Source: Anas platyrhynchos
Taxonomy: Eukaryota > Chordata > Aves > Anseriformes > Anatidae
DNA: 64,000 nt
Direction of reading: 5' to 3'
NCBI RefSeq assembly: GCF_047663525.1
Contig: NC_092616.1
Coordinates: 5,555,501 to 5,619,500, forward strand
The notes beneath the pieces were generated by a model. It was given only the letters and a program-made list of their open reading frames with translations. It made no database searches and was not told the DNA's origin. The position numbers and the translations under genes were made by a program. Shown here piece by piece: positions 22,190 to 33,724 of this stretch (position 1 is its first letter; the number at the start of each line of letters is the position of its first letter).

Positions 22190-23035
22190 TGGTGTGCTGT
22201 GGAGCCGTGAGCAGGCTGCCCCAGGCAGCAGCCTCCCACCAGCAGCAGGACCCTGCCCTGCTGGGGGGGCTCCTTCCACCCGCAGCTTCTCCCTGCAGCG
22301 CCCTGGGCAGCTCCCCGGGCAGGCTGAGTGCTGAGCCTGGCAGGCGGCAGAGGCCCTGCCCTGGCACACAGCCCCTGGGCCACAGCAGGGACCCTGCTCT
22401 GCACCACAGCCCTGGACACCCCTGCCTGCACCCCCGGCTTCACAACCTGCAGCTGGCCTGTGACAAGGGAGCCCTCGGGGCCTGGACAATGACCGTATTT
22501 CAGGGAACCCCTGTGCTGGAGCATTTCCTTCTCTCCAAGAAATAAACACGCTCTGCCTACAGCCTCATCTGCTCTGGAACAATCCAGGTCTAGGGCACAT
22601 CCAGGATACTCCAGTGCATTTCAATGCACTTAGACTTACCGTGTTAAGGGTTGTAAGCATTGCTTTTCCATATACTCTCAGATTTCTAACACTCCACACA
22701 GTCTTTAACAACTCTCCCTTCTGTCCCCTCCCAGTGCCAGCTGCAGGCAGTGCCCCCAGCCCTGCTGCGCTGTGCAGAGGAGCTGCTCCTGGGCAGAGCT
22801 GTCTCTCTGCAGCGCTGCCCGCTTGCCAGGAGCTCCCCTTGGGCCCAGGAGCCCGGCCCAGCTCAGCAGCAGAGGCCCAGCCCAAGGCCTCCCTTGCTCT
22901 GCCCCCCACCAGGCTCCCTGCACATGGCCCTGGGGCTGCAGGGGAACCTGCTGGGAAACAGCCTGAAGGAATCCCTGGGGGTTCCCTCTCTCCCCTGGGC
23001 AGACACACTTCTTGACAGCAGAATCACCTCTCCTA
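22190..23035 (+). repeat. Unclassified GC-rich dispersed repeat, copy 3
   Basis: Direct-orientation copy of the repeat at 6262. The two arms (22190-22440 and 22740-22990) are separated by about 300 bp that includes AAGAAATAAACACG. It lies between the receptor at 19885 and the CCDC81-like exon at 24859, in the same order as copy 1. Confidence 0.6.
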
Positions 23036-24089
23036 AAACAAAAATAAAGTTAATAAAATCTGTATAAGATTCACCTTCCTTTGTCCTGTCCATGGGATTG
23101 GCAGCAGGCTGGGAGAGCCCTTGTGGGTGAAGGTCAGAGGAGAGCCAGTCAGGGGTACAGCATGATCATGCTGAATGGGTGCAGCTTCTTCAGAAGAGAC
23201 AATTGGGCATGATCCAATTCTTCACATGTAGAGGTTGCTCCATGTGAAGAATCTGTCTCGATGCACGGATCTCTTCTATGGACTGGGCAGCAGACTGGGG
23301 GAGCCCTTATGGTTTGAGGACAAAAGCCAGTCAGGGTGACAGCATGGCAGGAGGTAAATGTCTGCAGCCGGGCTGAAGAAGTGGGCAAAGTCTTGTGGAA
23401 GCCATTGGAGTAAGTTGAGTTCAATGACTCCATGTCACTGTGGGGGACTTTATTCACTCTGACAACCACAGGAAAGGGACACTGCAGGGTTCAAACATTC
23501 CCCATGGTTTCTATGGGTTCTTGGAGAGAGCTTTGCACAACTGCCAGATGGGCCAACCTAGGTGATGTTCACCAGGATCTGGCACTTGCAAACAGGAAAA
23601 CCTGTGTCTTGACACTCCTCTTGCACAAGGCATGTGGTAGTCCAGTTGCTTTTCAGCACATGGAAAGAGATGAGCTGCACAGGCTCAGCCTTATGTTTCC
23701 CTGCAGCCCACTTGACATGGTCCAGCTGACACGGGACCACGTACATCTGTGTGCAGTACGGTCAGGGGCTGTAGTCCTGCCTTCAGCGTGCCACAGGTCT
23801 CCTGAAATGAGAGACCTTAGATCCTAAATCAGAATGGGTTCCTCCTCCACTGTGGACACACAGACACAAGTGGTCTCCTGCAGGCAGATCTGGCAGCCCA
23901 GCTGCAAGGGGCAGGCTGCCCCCCCACCTCAGCCTCTTCTGGGGTCTCCACCTCCTCTGAAGGCCCAAAGCTGTGGGCCATGGGGAGGCTGTGGCAGCCT
24001 ACAGGAGAGCACGGCATCCATCCTAGACCATTCTCCCCACTCCCCTTTTTGTCTGCAGCGCTGCCCTACTCCTCTCTCTCATCATGAAA
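23036..24089. other. Intergenic with a possible CR1 endonuclease remnant
   Basis: At about 23430-23620 the sense frame contains CTTTGCACAACTGCCAGATG and GGATCTGGCACTTGCAAACA. These resemble the part of CR1 ORF2 seen at 33990-34050 ([19 protein letters not shown]), but the similarity is weak. No gene otherwise. Confidence 0.35.
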
Positions 24090-24858
24090 TGGTGAGGGTA
24101 CGTCTGCCCTTCCCTCGTGTACCACCTCTGCCTCCTGCATGGCAGACTGGAGGATGGTGCTGAGGCCCTGGCATGTACTCCAATTCACTCTGTAAAACAC
24201 ATCCTTCTTTCAGAAGTGAGTTACATGCAGTGAGGAGTTCAGGCACACCAAGGGGCTGTTCCAACCCAGGTGCCTTTGCTCCCATCTTTTGAAAAATCCA
24301 AGCCCCAGGACAAGCCTCAAACCCAAACATCGTGGGAGGGCTCCCAACAGCAGAAGCATGTTGGTATAAGGGGGCAATGGTGATACCTCCAGCGCTCCAC
24401 TTCCTTTACTCCATGGCCTTTGCTACCATTTGGAGATGTCCCTGATCTGTTTCTGATCCTGAAAAGAACTGGGCAGATAGGAAGTGACTGTTTCTCTACA
24501 CAAGAAGGGAAATCTCTCGTCTCTCTCCTGAGCTGTGCCATGTCCTTGCTGCTGACCTCACAGGCCTTCTAATGACACAGGCTGATGTCACAGGGGGTGC
24601 ACTGCATCACCAGGATATCGTCACTGGAGCAGCGGCAGTGCCAGCACTTCCCTGCAAGGCTTTGTCCGTGCTGGGCACTGCTTGGGTGCTCCCCAGCGCT
24701 GTCCTTCTGTGGCCAGGAGTGGGGGCAGCAGGCAGCAAGCTTGCACTGGGCGACCCTCGCTGACGGGCGGAGGAGCAGGGGCACCTTGCAGAGGATCTGT
24801 GGTTGAGGAGCCAGGGCGGGCATCCCTTGTCCTGAGCTGAGGGCCAGCAGCAAGTGAG
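24090..24858 (+). promoter_or_regulatory. Upstream/promoter region of CCDC81-like 5' end, copy 2
   Basis: Copy of 7060-8029 in the same orientation, with the final 200 bp shared with the 5' regions of the full CCDC81-like genes. It leads directly to the open exon at 24859. Confidence 0.55.
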
Positions 24859-24937
24859 ATGGAGGGCTGCTGGTGGGTGACCGTTGCCTCTGTCCTGACT
24901 TCCCTGTTTCCAGTGTTCCTGCAGCTGTCCTCCAAAG
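24859..24937 (+). pseudogene. CCDC81-like exon 1 copy, open
   Basis: 79 nt, the same length as exon 1 of the full CCDC81-like genes, with the frame kept open: MEGCWWVTVASVLTSLFP and on to LSSK, ending TCCAAAG before GTGAGG. Intron-like similarity continues to about 25235, where an antisense CR1 begins. No exon 2 is found downstream in the window, so it is a 5' fragment, though it could start a transcript. Confidence 0.6.
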
Positions 24938-25242
24938 GTGAGGGTGTCAGGAGCCCCTTTCGAAGATATGTCACAGGGGCTGTCAGCTGTTCAAAGCTGC
25001 AAGTCCTGGGCTTTGGGGGGAGGCTGGACAATGCTGGTGGCTGCTGTTTTGAGACTCCTGCCTGAGTTTCCCTCTGAGCTCAGGGGACAATGTGGCAGCC
25101 AGGACTCCTGTGTCCTGATGGTAGGGATGCCCTTACCCCTGGGGCTTCTCTAGGCATGCCTCCTTGCTATTAGGGGCAATCCAGGGCCAGGTGCACCTGG
25201 GAGCTGCTGCCTCTTTGGGATCTGACTCTGGGAGGAAAAATA

Positions 25243-27260
25243 TTATAGAATCATGGAATGTCCTGGGTTTAACAGGACCTTAAAAATCATTTACTTTCAA
25301 TCCCCCTGCTCTGAGCAGGGTTGCCAAGCACTAGAGCAGGATGCCCAGAGCCACATCCAGGTGGCCTTGAATGCCTCCAGGGATGGGGCATCCACAACCT
25401 CTCTGGGCAACATGTTCCAGTGCCTCACCACCCTCTGAGGGAAAAAAGCTCTCCTAATTTCTAGTCTAAACCTCCCGTCTTACTTTAAAACCATTCCCCC
25501 TTGTCCTATCACGACCAACACATATGAACAGGCATTTGCCCCTCCTGTTTATACACTCCCTTCACGTACTGGAAGGCCACAATGAGGTCTCGGCAGAGCC
25601 TTCTCTTCTCCAAGCTAAACAAGACCAGTTCCTTCGACCTTTCTGCATAGGGGAGATGCTTTAGCCCTGTGATCATCTGAGTGGCCCTCCTCTGGAATCC
25701 ATTCCAAGAGCTCCACATCCTTCTTGTGCTGGGGGCCTCAGGCCTGTACGCAGTATTCCAGGTGGGGTCTCAAAAGAACAGAGCAGAGGGCGACAATCAC
25801 CTCCCTCTCCCTCCTGGCCACTCCTTTTCAATGCAGCCCAGGACAGAGTTGGCCTTCCGGGCTTCAAGCGCACACTGCTGGCTCATGTGCAGCTTCTTGT
25901 CCAGCAGGGCCCTCAAGTTCTCCTCCACAGGGCTGCACACAAGTTCTTCTTTGCCCAGTCTATATAAAGACCTGGGATTGCCCTAGTCCAAGTGCAACGT
26001 CTTGCACTTGGCCTTGTTGAACCTCATTAGGTTCTCATGGGCCCAGTACTCCAGTCTGTCCAGGTCCCTCTGGATGGCATCCCTTATATCTATTGTATCG
26101 ACTGCACCGCTCAGCTTGGTGTCATCTGCAAACTTGCGCTCAATTCCATCATCAATGTCATTGATAAGGATGTTGAAGAGTACCCGTCCAAATACTGACC
26201 CCTGAGGTACACCACTTGTGACTGGCCTCCACCCAGACATATAACCATTGACCACAACCCTTTGGCTGCGACCAGCCAACCAATTCTTGTTTCAACTAAC
26301 AGCTCATCCTTCAAAACTATACCTCTCCAATTTAGAGAGTCGAATGTGGTGAGGGACCATATCAAAGGCTTTGTTCAAGTCCAGGTAGATGATATTCGTA
26401 GCCCTTCCTTTGTCCACTGATGCTGTCACTCCATCATAGAAGGCCACCAGATTGGTTAGGCAAGATCTGCCTTTGGTGAAGCCATACTGGCTGTCTCAAA
26501 TCACCTCTTTATCTCATGCATGCCTTAAGATGTGTTCCAGGAGAGACTGCTCCATGATCATCTCAGGCACAGAGGTGAGGATCACCAGCCTGCAGTTCCC
26601 CAGCTCTTCCTTTCTCCCTTTCTTAAAACTGAGTAATGTTTCCCTTTATCCAGTCCCTGGGGGCTTCACCCAGCAGCCATGATTTTTCGAATGTGATGGA
26701 GAGCGGCTCAGCAACCACATCAGCCATCTCTCTCAGCACCCTGGGATGTATACCCTCTGGCCCCATGGACTGGTACACATCCACTTTCATTAGGCAGTCC
26801 CAGACTTGTTCCACTGTCACAGTGGGACAGAATCCACTCCTCTCACCCTCTCCTTGAGGTTCAGGGTCCTGACAGACACAGGAAACTTGACCACGAGTGA
26901 AGACTGAGGCAAAGCACTTACTGAGTACCTCAGCTTTTTCCATGTCTGAGGAAGCCAGTTCTCCCATCTCGTTTATCAGAGGGGGAACACTCTCCTTGGG
27001 CTGTCTCCTGCCTATGTATCCATAGAACCCCTTCGTGTTATTCTTCATGTCCCTTGCCAAGTTCAGCTCCATCTGTACCTTGGCTTTCCTGATCCCATCT
27101 CTACACCTCCAGATGACACCCCTGTATTCCTCCCAGGCTATACAACCCTGCTTCTGCTTCTGTACATTTCCCTCTTTTCTGTCAGTTTAAGCAGTAGGTC
27201 CTTGCTCAGCCATGCCGGTCGCCCACCTCCTCTGCTCAAAGTGTCCTTCACTCTGCTCAC
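25243..27260 (-). mobile_element. CR1 LINE, antisense, long but degenerate
   Basis: About 2 kb of reversed CR1: 3' end (ATTATAGAATCATGGAATG) at left, then ORF2 pieces on the minus strand, including [16 protein letters not shown] and the catalytic FADDTKLSG in the frame at 25983-26279, and KNNTKGFYGYIG with LINEMGELASSDMEKAEVL in the frame at 26623-27072. Stops and frameshifts separate these. It ends in the region between endonuclease and reverse transcriptase. Confidence 0.85.
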
Positions 27261-27739
27261 AGTGTTTGTCTTAGTTCATGGATGAACTGGATTAGATCTG
27301 CTTGAGTCTTCTGGTGCTCAGTCCAAGGCCTATTGCCTGCTGCACCTACAGCACAATAACTATTACTTTCCCTTACTGTGCAGATTGACCTGATGAGTCT
27401 GGTCATATTAATCCCTTTTAATTCCCCTAGTTAGAAGGGGACATATTCCCAGACTGGGGCAAGCTGCTGAGCTCTGCAGCAGCCACTCAAACTCACCTGC
27501 TCTTGAGTCTTTCCACCTGAGTTTATCACACGTGACCCAACACAAATATCTTCAGGTTTCAGTGGACATTTCAAGTGTAGTGAACTCCAGCAATCCACTG
27601 GCAAGTCTTCCAGGATGTGTGGTACCAGCACACAGGAATCCCTTGCAGAACCTATGGTCTTGTCCAGGCCACAGTCTCGAGTTTCCAGACTGCAGTGGCT
27701 GCCTTCCAATGATTGTGACTTTTGTTAGACTCATAAAAG
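27261..27739. other. Between two antisense CR1 copies, unassigned
   Basis: No gene or clear repeat is recognised. The left part may be extremely decayed CR1. Confidence 0.35.
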
Positions 27740-28875
27740 CATAGAACCATAGAGCCATGTAGATTGGAAAAACATCACAAATCATCAAGTCCGTTAACCT
27801 AACACTGCCACATCTACCACTAAACCATGTCCCTAGGCACCACATCTACATGTCTTGGGAATACCTCCAGGGATGACCACTCCACCACATCCCTGTGCAG
27901 CCTGTTCCAATGCATCACAACCCTTTCAGGGAAAACATTTTCACCAATATCCAGCCTAAACCTCCCCTGGTGCAACTTGAGGCCATTTCCTCATGTACTT
28001 TTCCTGGCCCCTGTACTGAGCCATGGGGGACTCCACTTGTGACCTGCTGCCAGTTGGATTTAACTGGACTTTCTACTAAAGACTGAGGCAAAGAAGGCAT
28101 TATGTACCTCTGTCTTTTCATCATCTCTTGTCACGATGTTTCCCCCCGCATACAATTAAGGATGGAGATTCTCCTTAGTCCTCCTTTTCTTGATAAGGCA
28201 TTTATAAAAACATTTTTTTATTCTCCATTATGGCTGTAGCCAGACTGAGTTCCAGCTGAGCTTTGAACCTTCTAATTTTCTGCCCACGCAACCTCAAAAC
28301 ATCTTTGTAGTTCTCCTGAATGTCCTGCTCCTTCTTCCAAAGGTTATAAACTCTCTTTTTCTTCCTCAGCTCTAGCCAAATCTCTTTGTTCAGCCAGGCC
28401 AATCTTTTCCGCTGGCTCATCTTTCAGCACATGGGGATGACCTTTTCCTGTGCCTTTAGGATTTTGTTCTTGAAGTGTGTCCAGCCTTCCTGGACTCCTT
28501 TACCCTTCTGGACTGCCTCCCGAGGGTCTCTGCCAATCAGTCTCCTTAACAAGCCAAATTCAACCCTCCTGAAATACAGGGAGGCAATACTGCTAACCCT
28601 GCTCCTTACCTCTCCATGACTCAAAAACTTTATTAATTTGTGACTGCTATGCCCAAGATTTGCCTTCCAACCTTCACATCCCTCCCAAGTCCTTCTCTGT
28701 TCACAAGCAAAAGTTCCATCAGGGCACCATCCCTGCTTGCCTCGCTCACCAGCTGTGTCAGGAAGTTATCTTCCACCCACTCCAGAGACCTCCTAGACTG
28801 TTTCCTCTCTGTTGTGTTGTCTTTCCAGCAGATATCTCAAAAGTTGAAGTCCCCCACCAGACTATTTTAACTAAC
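27740..28875 (-). mobile_element. CR1 LINE, antisense, second copy with internal deletion
   Basis: The 3' end is at left (AGAACCATAGAGCCATGTAG ... CAAGTCCGTTAACCTAACAC). Right of about 28010 the sequence jumps to an upstream part of ORF2, so the middle of the element is missing. Minus-strand pieces include WLNKEIWLELRKKKRVYNLW and RGQKIRRFKAQLELSLA, the region before the reverse transcriptase (compare 34340-34500 in the intact copy). Inactive. Confidence 0.75.
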
Positions 28876-29559
28876 CAACTCAGTATAGGCCAGTGTGTGA
28901 GTGGCTCTAGGATATTCCAGGCTTTGATTCAATAACCTGCAATGCTCTAGGACAGAAGTCACTGAGCACAAGCTAATATGTCAAAGCCCTTTTGTGTTTG
29001 TATAGAGCATTCCCATACACCAAAGTCACCTCTAGAAGAGTCCGAAATAATGTAGGCAATCATGATTCAAATAAGCAATGGTAGAATTACTGAAGCCAGT
29101 TTCAAGGAGTCCCAGAAGCGCCTTTCCATGATGACCAGCTGTGGTGAAGATCTTGGGTTGCTTTGCATTGACTGAATGCCAGAGGATTTTGGAAAGCAAG
29201 AGAACCAAGACTTTGCACATCTCTGGGCCCCAATGGCAGATGCCACTCACAGAAGGAGTCCAGGCAACAGTGATATGCTTTGCTGAGAGGCAAAATCCCT
29301 CTGTCAAGAGAAGGGACAAGGAACAAAGCCTTCATCCTATTTGGATGATCTCACAGGAATATCAAGGCACAAGGCTGCCAGGCTGTCACCATGACTGTGG
29401 CAGTGTGCTGCTCTGTCAAGCACCAAGTAGCATTTCTGGAGAATCCATCCTTATTGCTTCTCCTGCAAATAAATGGCCACTTTTCTGCCCCTGTCGGGCT
29501 TCTCATGCATTTGACATCACAAAGAAAAGGTGGTGTCACCTTCCTAGGGATATTGAGGA
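28876..29559. other. Intergenic, no gene seen
   Basis: No repeat or gene is recognised with any confidence. Confidence 0.35.
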
Positions 29560-29935
29560 ATAACCCCAAGCACCTGTGTAGGCTGAGTAGAGGGGGAGGA
29601 TCACCTCTCTTGGCCTCCCGGCAACACTTTTCCGAATGCACCCAGGATCCCATTGACCTTCTTGGTCACAAGGGCACATTGCTGGCTCACACTCAGCATA
29701 CTGTCCCCCAGGACTCCCAGGTCTCTCTCTGCAGAGCTGCTCTCCTGCTGGTCCGTGCCCAGCCTCATCTCTCCACCCTGCTGAGGACCCTCTGAATGGC
29801 AGCACAGGCCTCTGGGGTATCAGCCACTCCTCCCAGCTTTGTGTCATCAGCAAAGTTGCTGAGGGAGCACATCATCCATTTCACTGATGAATAAGTTGAA
29901 CAGAAAGAGGTAATTTGGCACGTCCTGTAGCTCTG
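29560..29935 (-). mobile_element. CR1 LINE fragment, antisense
   Basis: Contains the reversed blocks GGAGGATCACCTCTCTTGGC, GCACCCAGGATCCCATTGAC, TTGGTCACAAGGGCACATTG and GTGTCATCAGCAAAGTTGCT, the last being the reverse of the catalytic-motif region. An internal segment of a diverged CR1. Confidence 0.7.
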
Positions 29936-30044
29936 CACACTCAAGTAGGGCAATTACTGCCTCAGTAGTAAGTCAGCACAGTATTTAGAGAGGGCCAGTC
30001 AGTGTTTTGTGTGGTCTACTTCCAAGTATGTTTCCCAGGAGACA

Positions 30045-30640
30045 TCCTGCTGCCATCCAGGAGCTGTGAGCCCTGGAGCCCAGGGCCATGTGCAGGGAGC
30101 CTGGTGGGGGGCAGAGCAAGGGAGGCCTTGGGCTGGGCCGGGCTCCTGGGCCCAAGGGAAGCTCCTGGTAAGCAGGCAGCGCTGCAGAGAGACAGCTCTG
30201 CCCAGGAGCAGCTCCTCTGCACAGCGCAGCAGGGCTGGGGGCACTGCCTGCAGAGACACAGTGCTTAAAGGCAGGCAGAAGTGGCAGCATGCCCAGAGCT
30301 CACTGGGGGAGAAGACTTCCCAGCCCTGCACCCAGTAAGTGTCTGGCTGGAGGGCAATGCAGCCGCAGTTTGTGGAGGCAGGAGAAGCCGGGAGTGCAGG
30401 CAGGGGTGTCCAGGGCTGTGGTGCAGAGCAGGGTCCCTGCTGTGGCCCAGGGGCTGTGTGCCGGGGCAGGGCCTCTGCCGCCTGCCAGGCTCAGCACTCA
30501 GCCTGCCCGGGGAGCTGCCCAGGGCGCTGCGGGGAGAAGCTGTGGGTGAAAGGAGCCCCCCCGGCAGGGCAGGATCCTGCTGCTGGTGGGAGGCTGCTGC
30601 CTTCAGCATGCTGCTTACAGATCCACAGCACACCAAGGAG
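30045..30640 (-). repeat. Unclassified GC-rich dispersed repeat, copy 4 (reverse)
   Basis: Reverse-complement copy of the repeat at 6262 with a shorter gap between its arms. It lies upstream of the plus-strand receptor at 32423, as copy 2 does for the receptor at 15336. Confidence 0.6.
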
Positions 30641-32422
30641 ACTTCCAAGAGGGTGTTACTAAGAATACAGGCAAGGGATGACAGCTTTTAGATGAGGACC
30701 TTGGAAAGTCAGTCGTTTTTGTTTCCTCCGAAGGGAAAATGAACTGGCACTGTCAGGTGTAAATACAGCACTAAGATCCTCATCAGGAGAAATCAGCACA
30801 TCTGCCAGGTACCTCATAATGTTCTACTATGCACTGCTCTGCCTAAAGACCTCACAAGCATCACCTTTGCTGGACACATCTGGGTTTGTCTGAGCTGCTC
30901 TTGTGCACCTGCAAGCAGGGAGATGCTTTTGTTCACTCCCCTGCTGCCAGGGGGTGTCTGCAGGGCAAAGCTGTGTGAGCAGGGGCTGGGCGGGGTCTGT
31001 GAGTGATGACAAGAAGGAGATGTGGGAAGCAGCTACTGGAAGGGACAGCTGCGGGTAGCAGAGACACTGGCAGAGAAGGAGAGGGATGTTGTAACAGAAA
31101 TGCTGTGGTGGGTGAACTTTGGCTGCTCCCTGTCTGTCCCTCCCATGCAGATGCTGTCCTCTGAGCAAGCCCCCTCATTCTCCTCTCCCCCCAAGCAGAG
31201 CCTCTGCCTTCAAGGCCGTGGGGCCCAGGCCATGAGCCGCCTCCTCTACAGCCACAGCTCCCGCAGAGCTAAGCTCCATCTCCCCTGACATGGGCTGGTT
31301 TCACTCTGTGGATCAAAGAGGCTCGGAGTTACAGCCCTGTGACTTTGCTGTCTGGGGGTGGCGTGAACAGCTGCAGAGGGAGAAGGCTTTCTTGAGTGTC
31401 TGGCTGTCTCCTCTCAGCAGGAGGAAGACGGTACATTTCCTTCTTTCTGCATTTGTGTGCACTGCTCCTGTTCTCGCTGTGGCACGCTCTGGCAGTAACA
31501 GTGCTGATGGGGGATGTTAAGCTCCTGTTCTGGCACTGCCCCTGTCCCGGAGGTGTTTTACTTGGACACAGGTGCTCAAGTCCCCTTTGAACATTTCAAG
31601 TTCTGTGCAATGCAGTCCTTTCATTTTGGGCAATGAGGTCACTCTCCTGAGGAGATGTCAGCTTGAGGTTAGTGCTATGAAGATATCCCTGGAAAGCTGC
31701 TACAAACCCGAAGAAGGGCACAAATTCTTTGTGCCCTTTTGCATTTCTCAGAGCCTTTATTTCAGCCACATGAATCAGGAGCCTCGTCCTGAGCATTTTG
31801 CCTCCAAGCACTGGCTTGTGTTGACACTGAGAACAACAGAAAAAGGTTTTTACTGTTTCCCAGAAGCTAAAGGGAAATCTAAATCCTAAAAAGGTACAGA
31901 AGCAGACACTTCTGTTGCACCTTGTCTTGCGGAGAACAGAGTGTGAAGTTTTACTTTCATCTAAGGGTACTTCCAAGTATTTAAAATTCCATTACCCATA
32001 CAGTACCTGGATAAAGGGTGTAATAAAGAGAAACTGATGTGAAGACAGAGTCTACCTTATCAAAACAAAGAGGTATGCAGATGAGTGGGACAATTGTGCC
32101 TTCGTGAGTTTGTTTCTGATTCTGATATCACCTGTGAAGAAGGGTAAAGAGGATGCGATGAATCTATCTTTCTTCCCTTACACAGGCTGATGGCCAATAT
32201 GCCATCATCTCTCATGGTGGTAAATAGGGAAAACCCTCACTGGACCAAATGCCACTCATGCAATGCAGGGACCCAACCACTGAAAACATCTCCTTTCACA
32301 TAGAGGAGATTATCAGAAAGCTCCATGAGTCCAGTGTGAGCAGGAATGTGTCCTCTAAAGTCTGTCTTAATATCTCCTTGTCTTTTCTTCCTTGGGTAAT
32401 CCCATTTATTCAGGAGGATGAG
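30641..32422 (+). other. Receptor 5' flank, no gene seen
   Basis: The stretch 30930-30990 is the reverse complement of the module spacer seen at 5640-5700. The rest, including the 126-codon minus-strand frame at 31596-31976, has no family features. A splice-acceptor-like CCATTTATTCAG ends at 32413, just before the receptor start. Confidence 0.45.
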
Positions 32423-33383
32423 ATGCCCAACAGCAGCTCCATCAAGGAGTTCCTCCTCCTGCCATTCGCAGACACGTGGGAGCTGCAGCTCCTGCACTTC
32501 GCACTCTTCCTGGGCATCTACCTGGCTGCCCTCCTGGGCAACGGCCTCATCCTCACCGCCATAGCCTGTGACCACCGCCTCCACACCCCCATGTACTTCT
32601 TCCTCCTCAACCTCGCCCTCCTCGATCTGGGCTGCATCTCCACCACTCTCCCCAAAGCCATGGCCAATTCCCTCTGGGACAGTAGGGCCATCTCCTACTC
32701 AGGATGTGCTGCACAGCTCTTTTTCTTCTTCTTTTTCTTTTCAGCAGAGTATTCTCTTCTCACCATCATGGCCTATGACCGCTACGTTGCCATCTGCAAG
32801 CCCTTGCACTACGGAAGCCTCCTGGGCAGCAGAGCTTGTACCCAGATGGCAGCAGCTGCCTGGGGCAGTGGGGTTCACAATGCTCTGCTGCACACTGCCA
32901 GTACATTTTCCCTGCCCCTCTGCCAAGGCAATGCTGTGGACCAGTTCTTCTGTGAAATTCCCCAGATCCTGAAGATCTGTTGCTCTGAGTCCTACCTAAG
33001 GGAAATCGGGCTCCTCATGTTTAGTGTTTTTGGTTTTTTTTGTGTGTTTTGTATTCATCATGTTGTCCTATGTACAGATCTTCAGGGCCATGCAGAGGAT
33101 GCCCTCTAAGCAGGGGCAGCACAAAGCCTTTTCCACATGCCTCTCTCACCTGGCCGTGGTCTCTCTGGTTATTAGCACTGGCATGTTTGCCTACCTGAAG
33201 CCCCCCTCCACCACTTTCTCATCCCTGGATCTGATGGTGGCAGTTCTGTATTCAATAGTGCCCCCAGCAGTGAACCCCCTCATCTACAGCATGAGGAACC
33301 AGGAGCTCAAGGGTGCTCTTAGGAAAGTGTTTTCAAGGATATTTCTGAATAGTGATAAATTTCCCTTCATTCTCCACAAATGA
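32423..33383 (+). pseudogene. Olfactory receptor, OR14-like, frameshifted
   Basis: The start is taken at 32423 (MPNSSSIKEFLLLPFADTWE), by alignment with the other receptors, not at the earlier in-frame ATG. TM1 to TM4 are normal, with PMYFFLLNLALLDLGC and MAYDRYVAIC. In TM5 the frame is lost at about 33025-33045, in or next to a run of eight T; the first frame ends at 33109. The second frame resumes with FIMLSYVQIFRAM and continues with KAFSTCLSHL and NPLIYSMRNQEL to a stop at 33381-33383. The protein would be cut in TM5, so it is a pseudogene, unless the T run is a sequencing error. Confidence 0.85.
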
Positions 33384-33524
33384 CTTCCCTTGCATGCCTG
33401 TTCTTTGATTCATTTTCCATATTGTTGTGGTTATTTTCAGTATTAATTGCATATATCATGTTATTAAAGATATGCCTTATATTCATTGCTGTTCTCCCTT
33501 CATGCTGTCTTTATAGTAAAGTTC
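33384..33524. other. Receptor 3' flank
   Basis: Short AT-rich stretch between the receptor stop and the antisense CR1 fragment. No feature. Confidence 0.4.
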
Positions 33525-33724
33525 CTCCAGACCTTTGTTCATCTTTGTGGCCCTCCTCTGGACTCCTTCTAATAGGTCCATGCCCTTGTTGTGTTCTGGG
33601 GCCCAGAGCTGAATGCAGTACCCCAGATGGTCTCCAAAAAGCAGATTGGAGGAAGAGAGTCACCTCCCTTGCCCTGATAGGCACACTTCCTGCAGCCCAG
33701 GATACAGCTGGCTTTCTGGGCTGA
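33525..33724 (-). mobile_element. CR1 fragment, antisense, head-to-head with the next
   Basis: Reversed end of CR1 ORF2: TTTGTGGCCCTCCTCTGGAC and TTGTTGTGTTCTGGGGCCCA are the complements of the VQRRATK and FWAPQ regions seen at 35820-35890. It is more diverged from the next element than a piece of the same insertion would be, so I read it as an older insertion into which the next CR1 landed. Confidence 0.7.
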
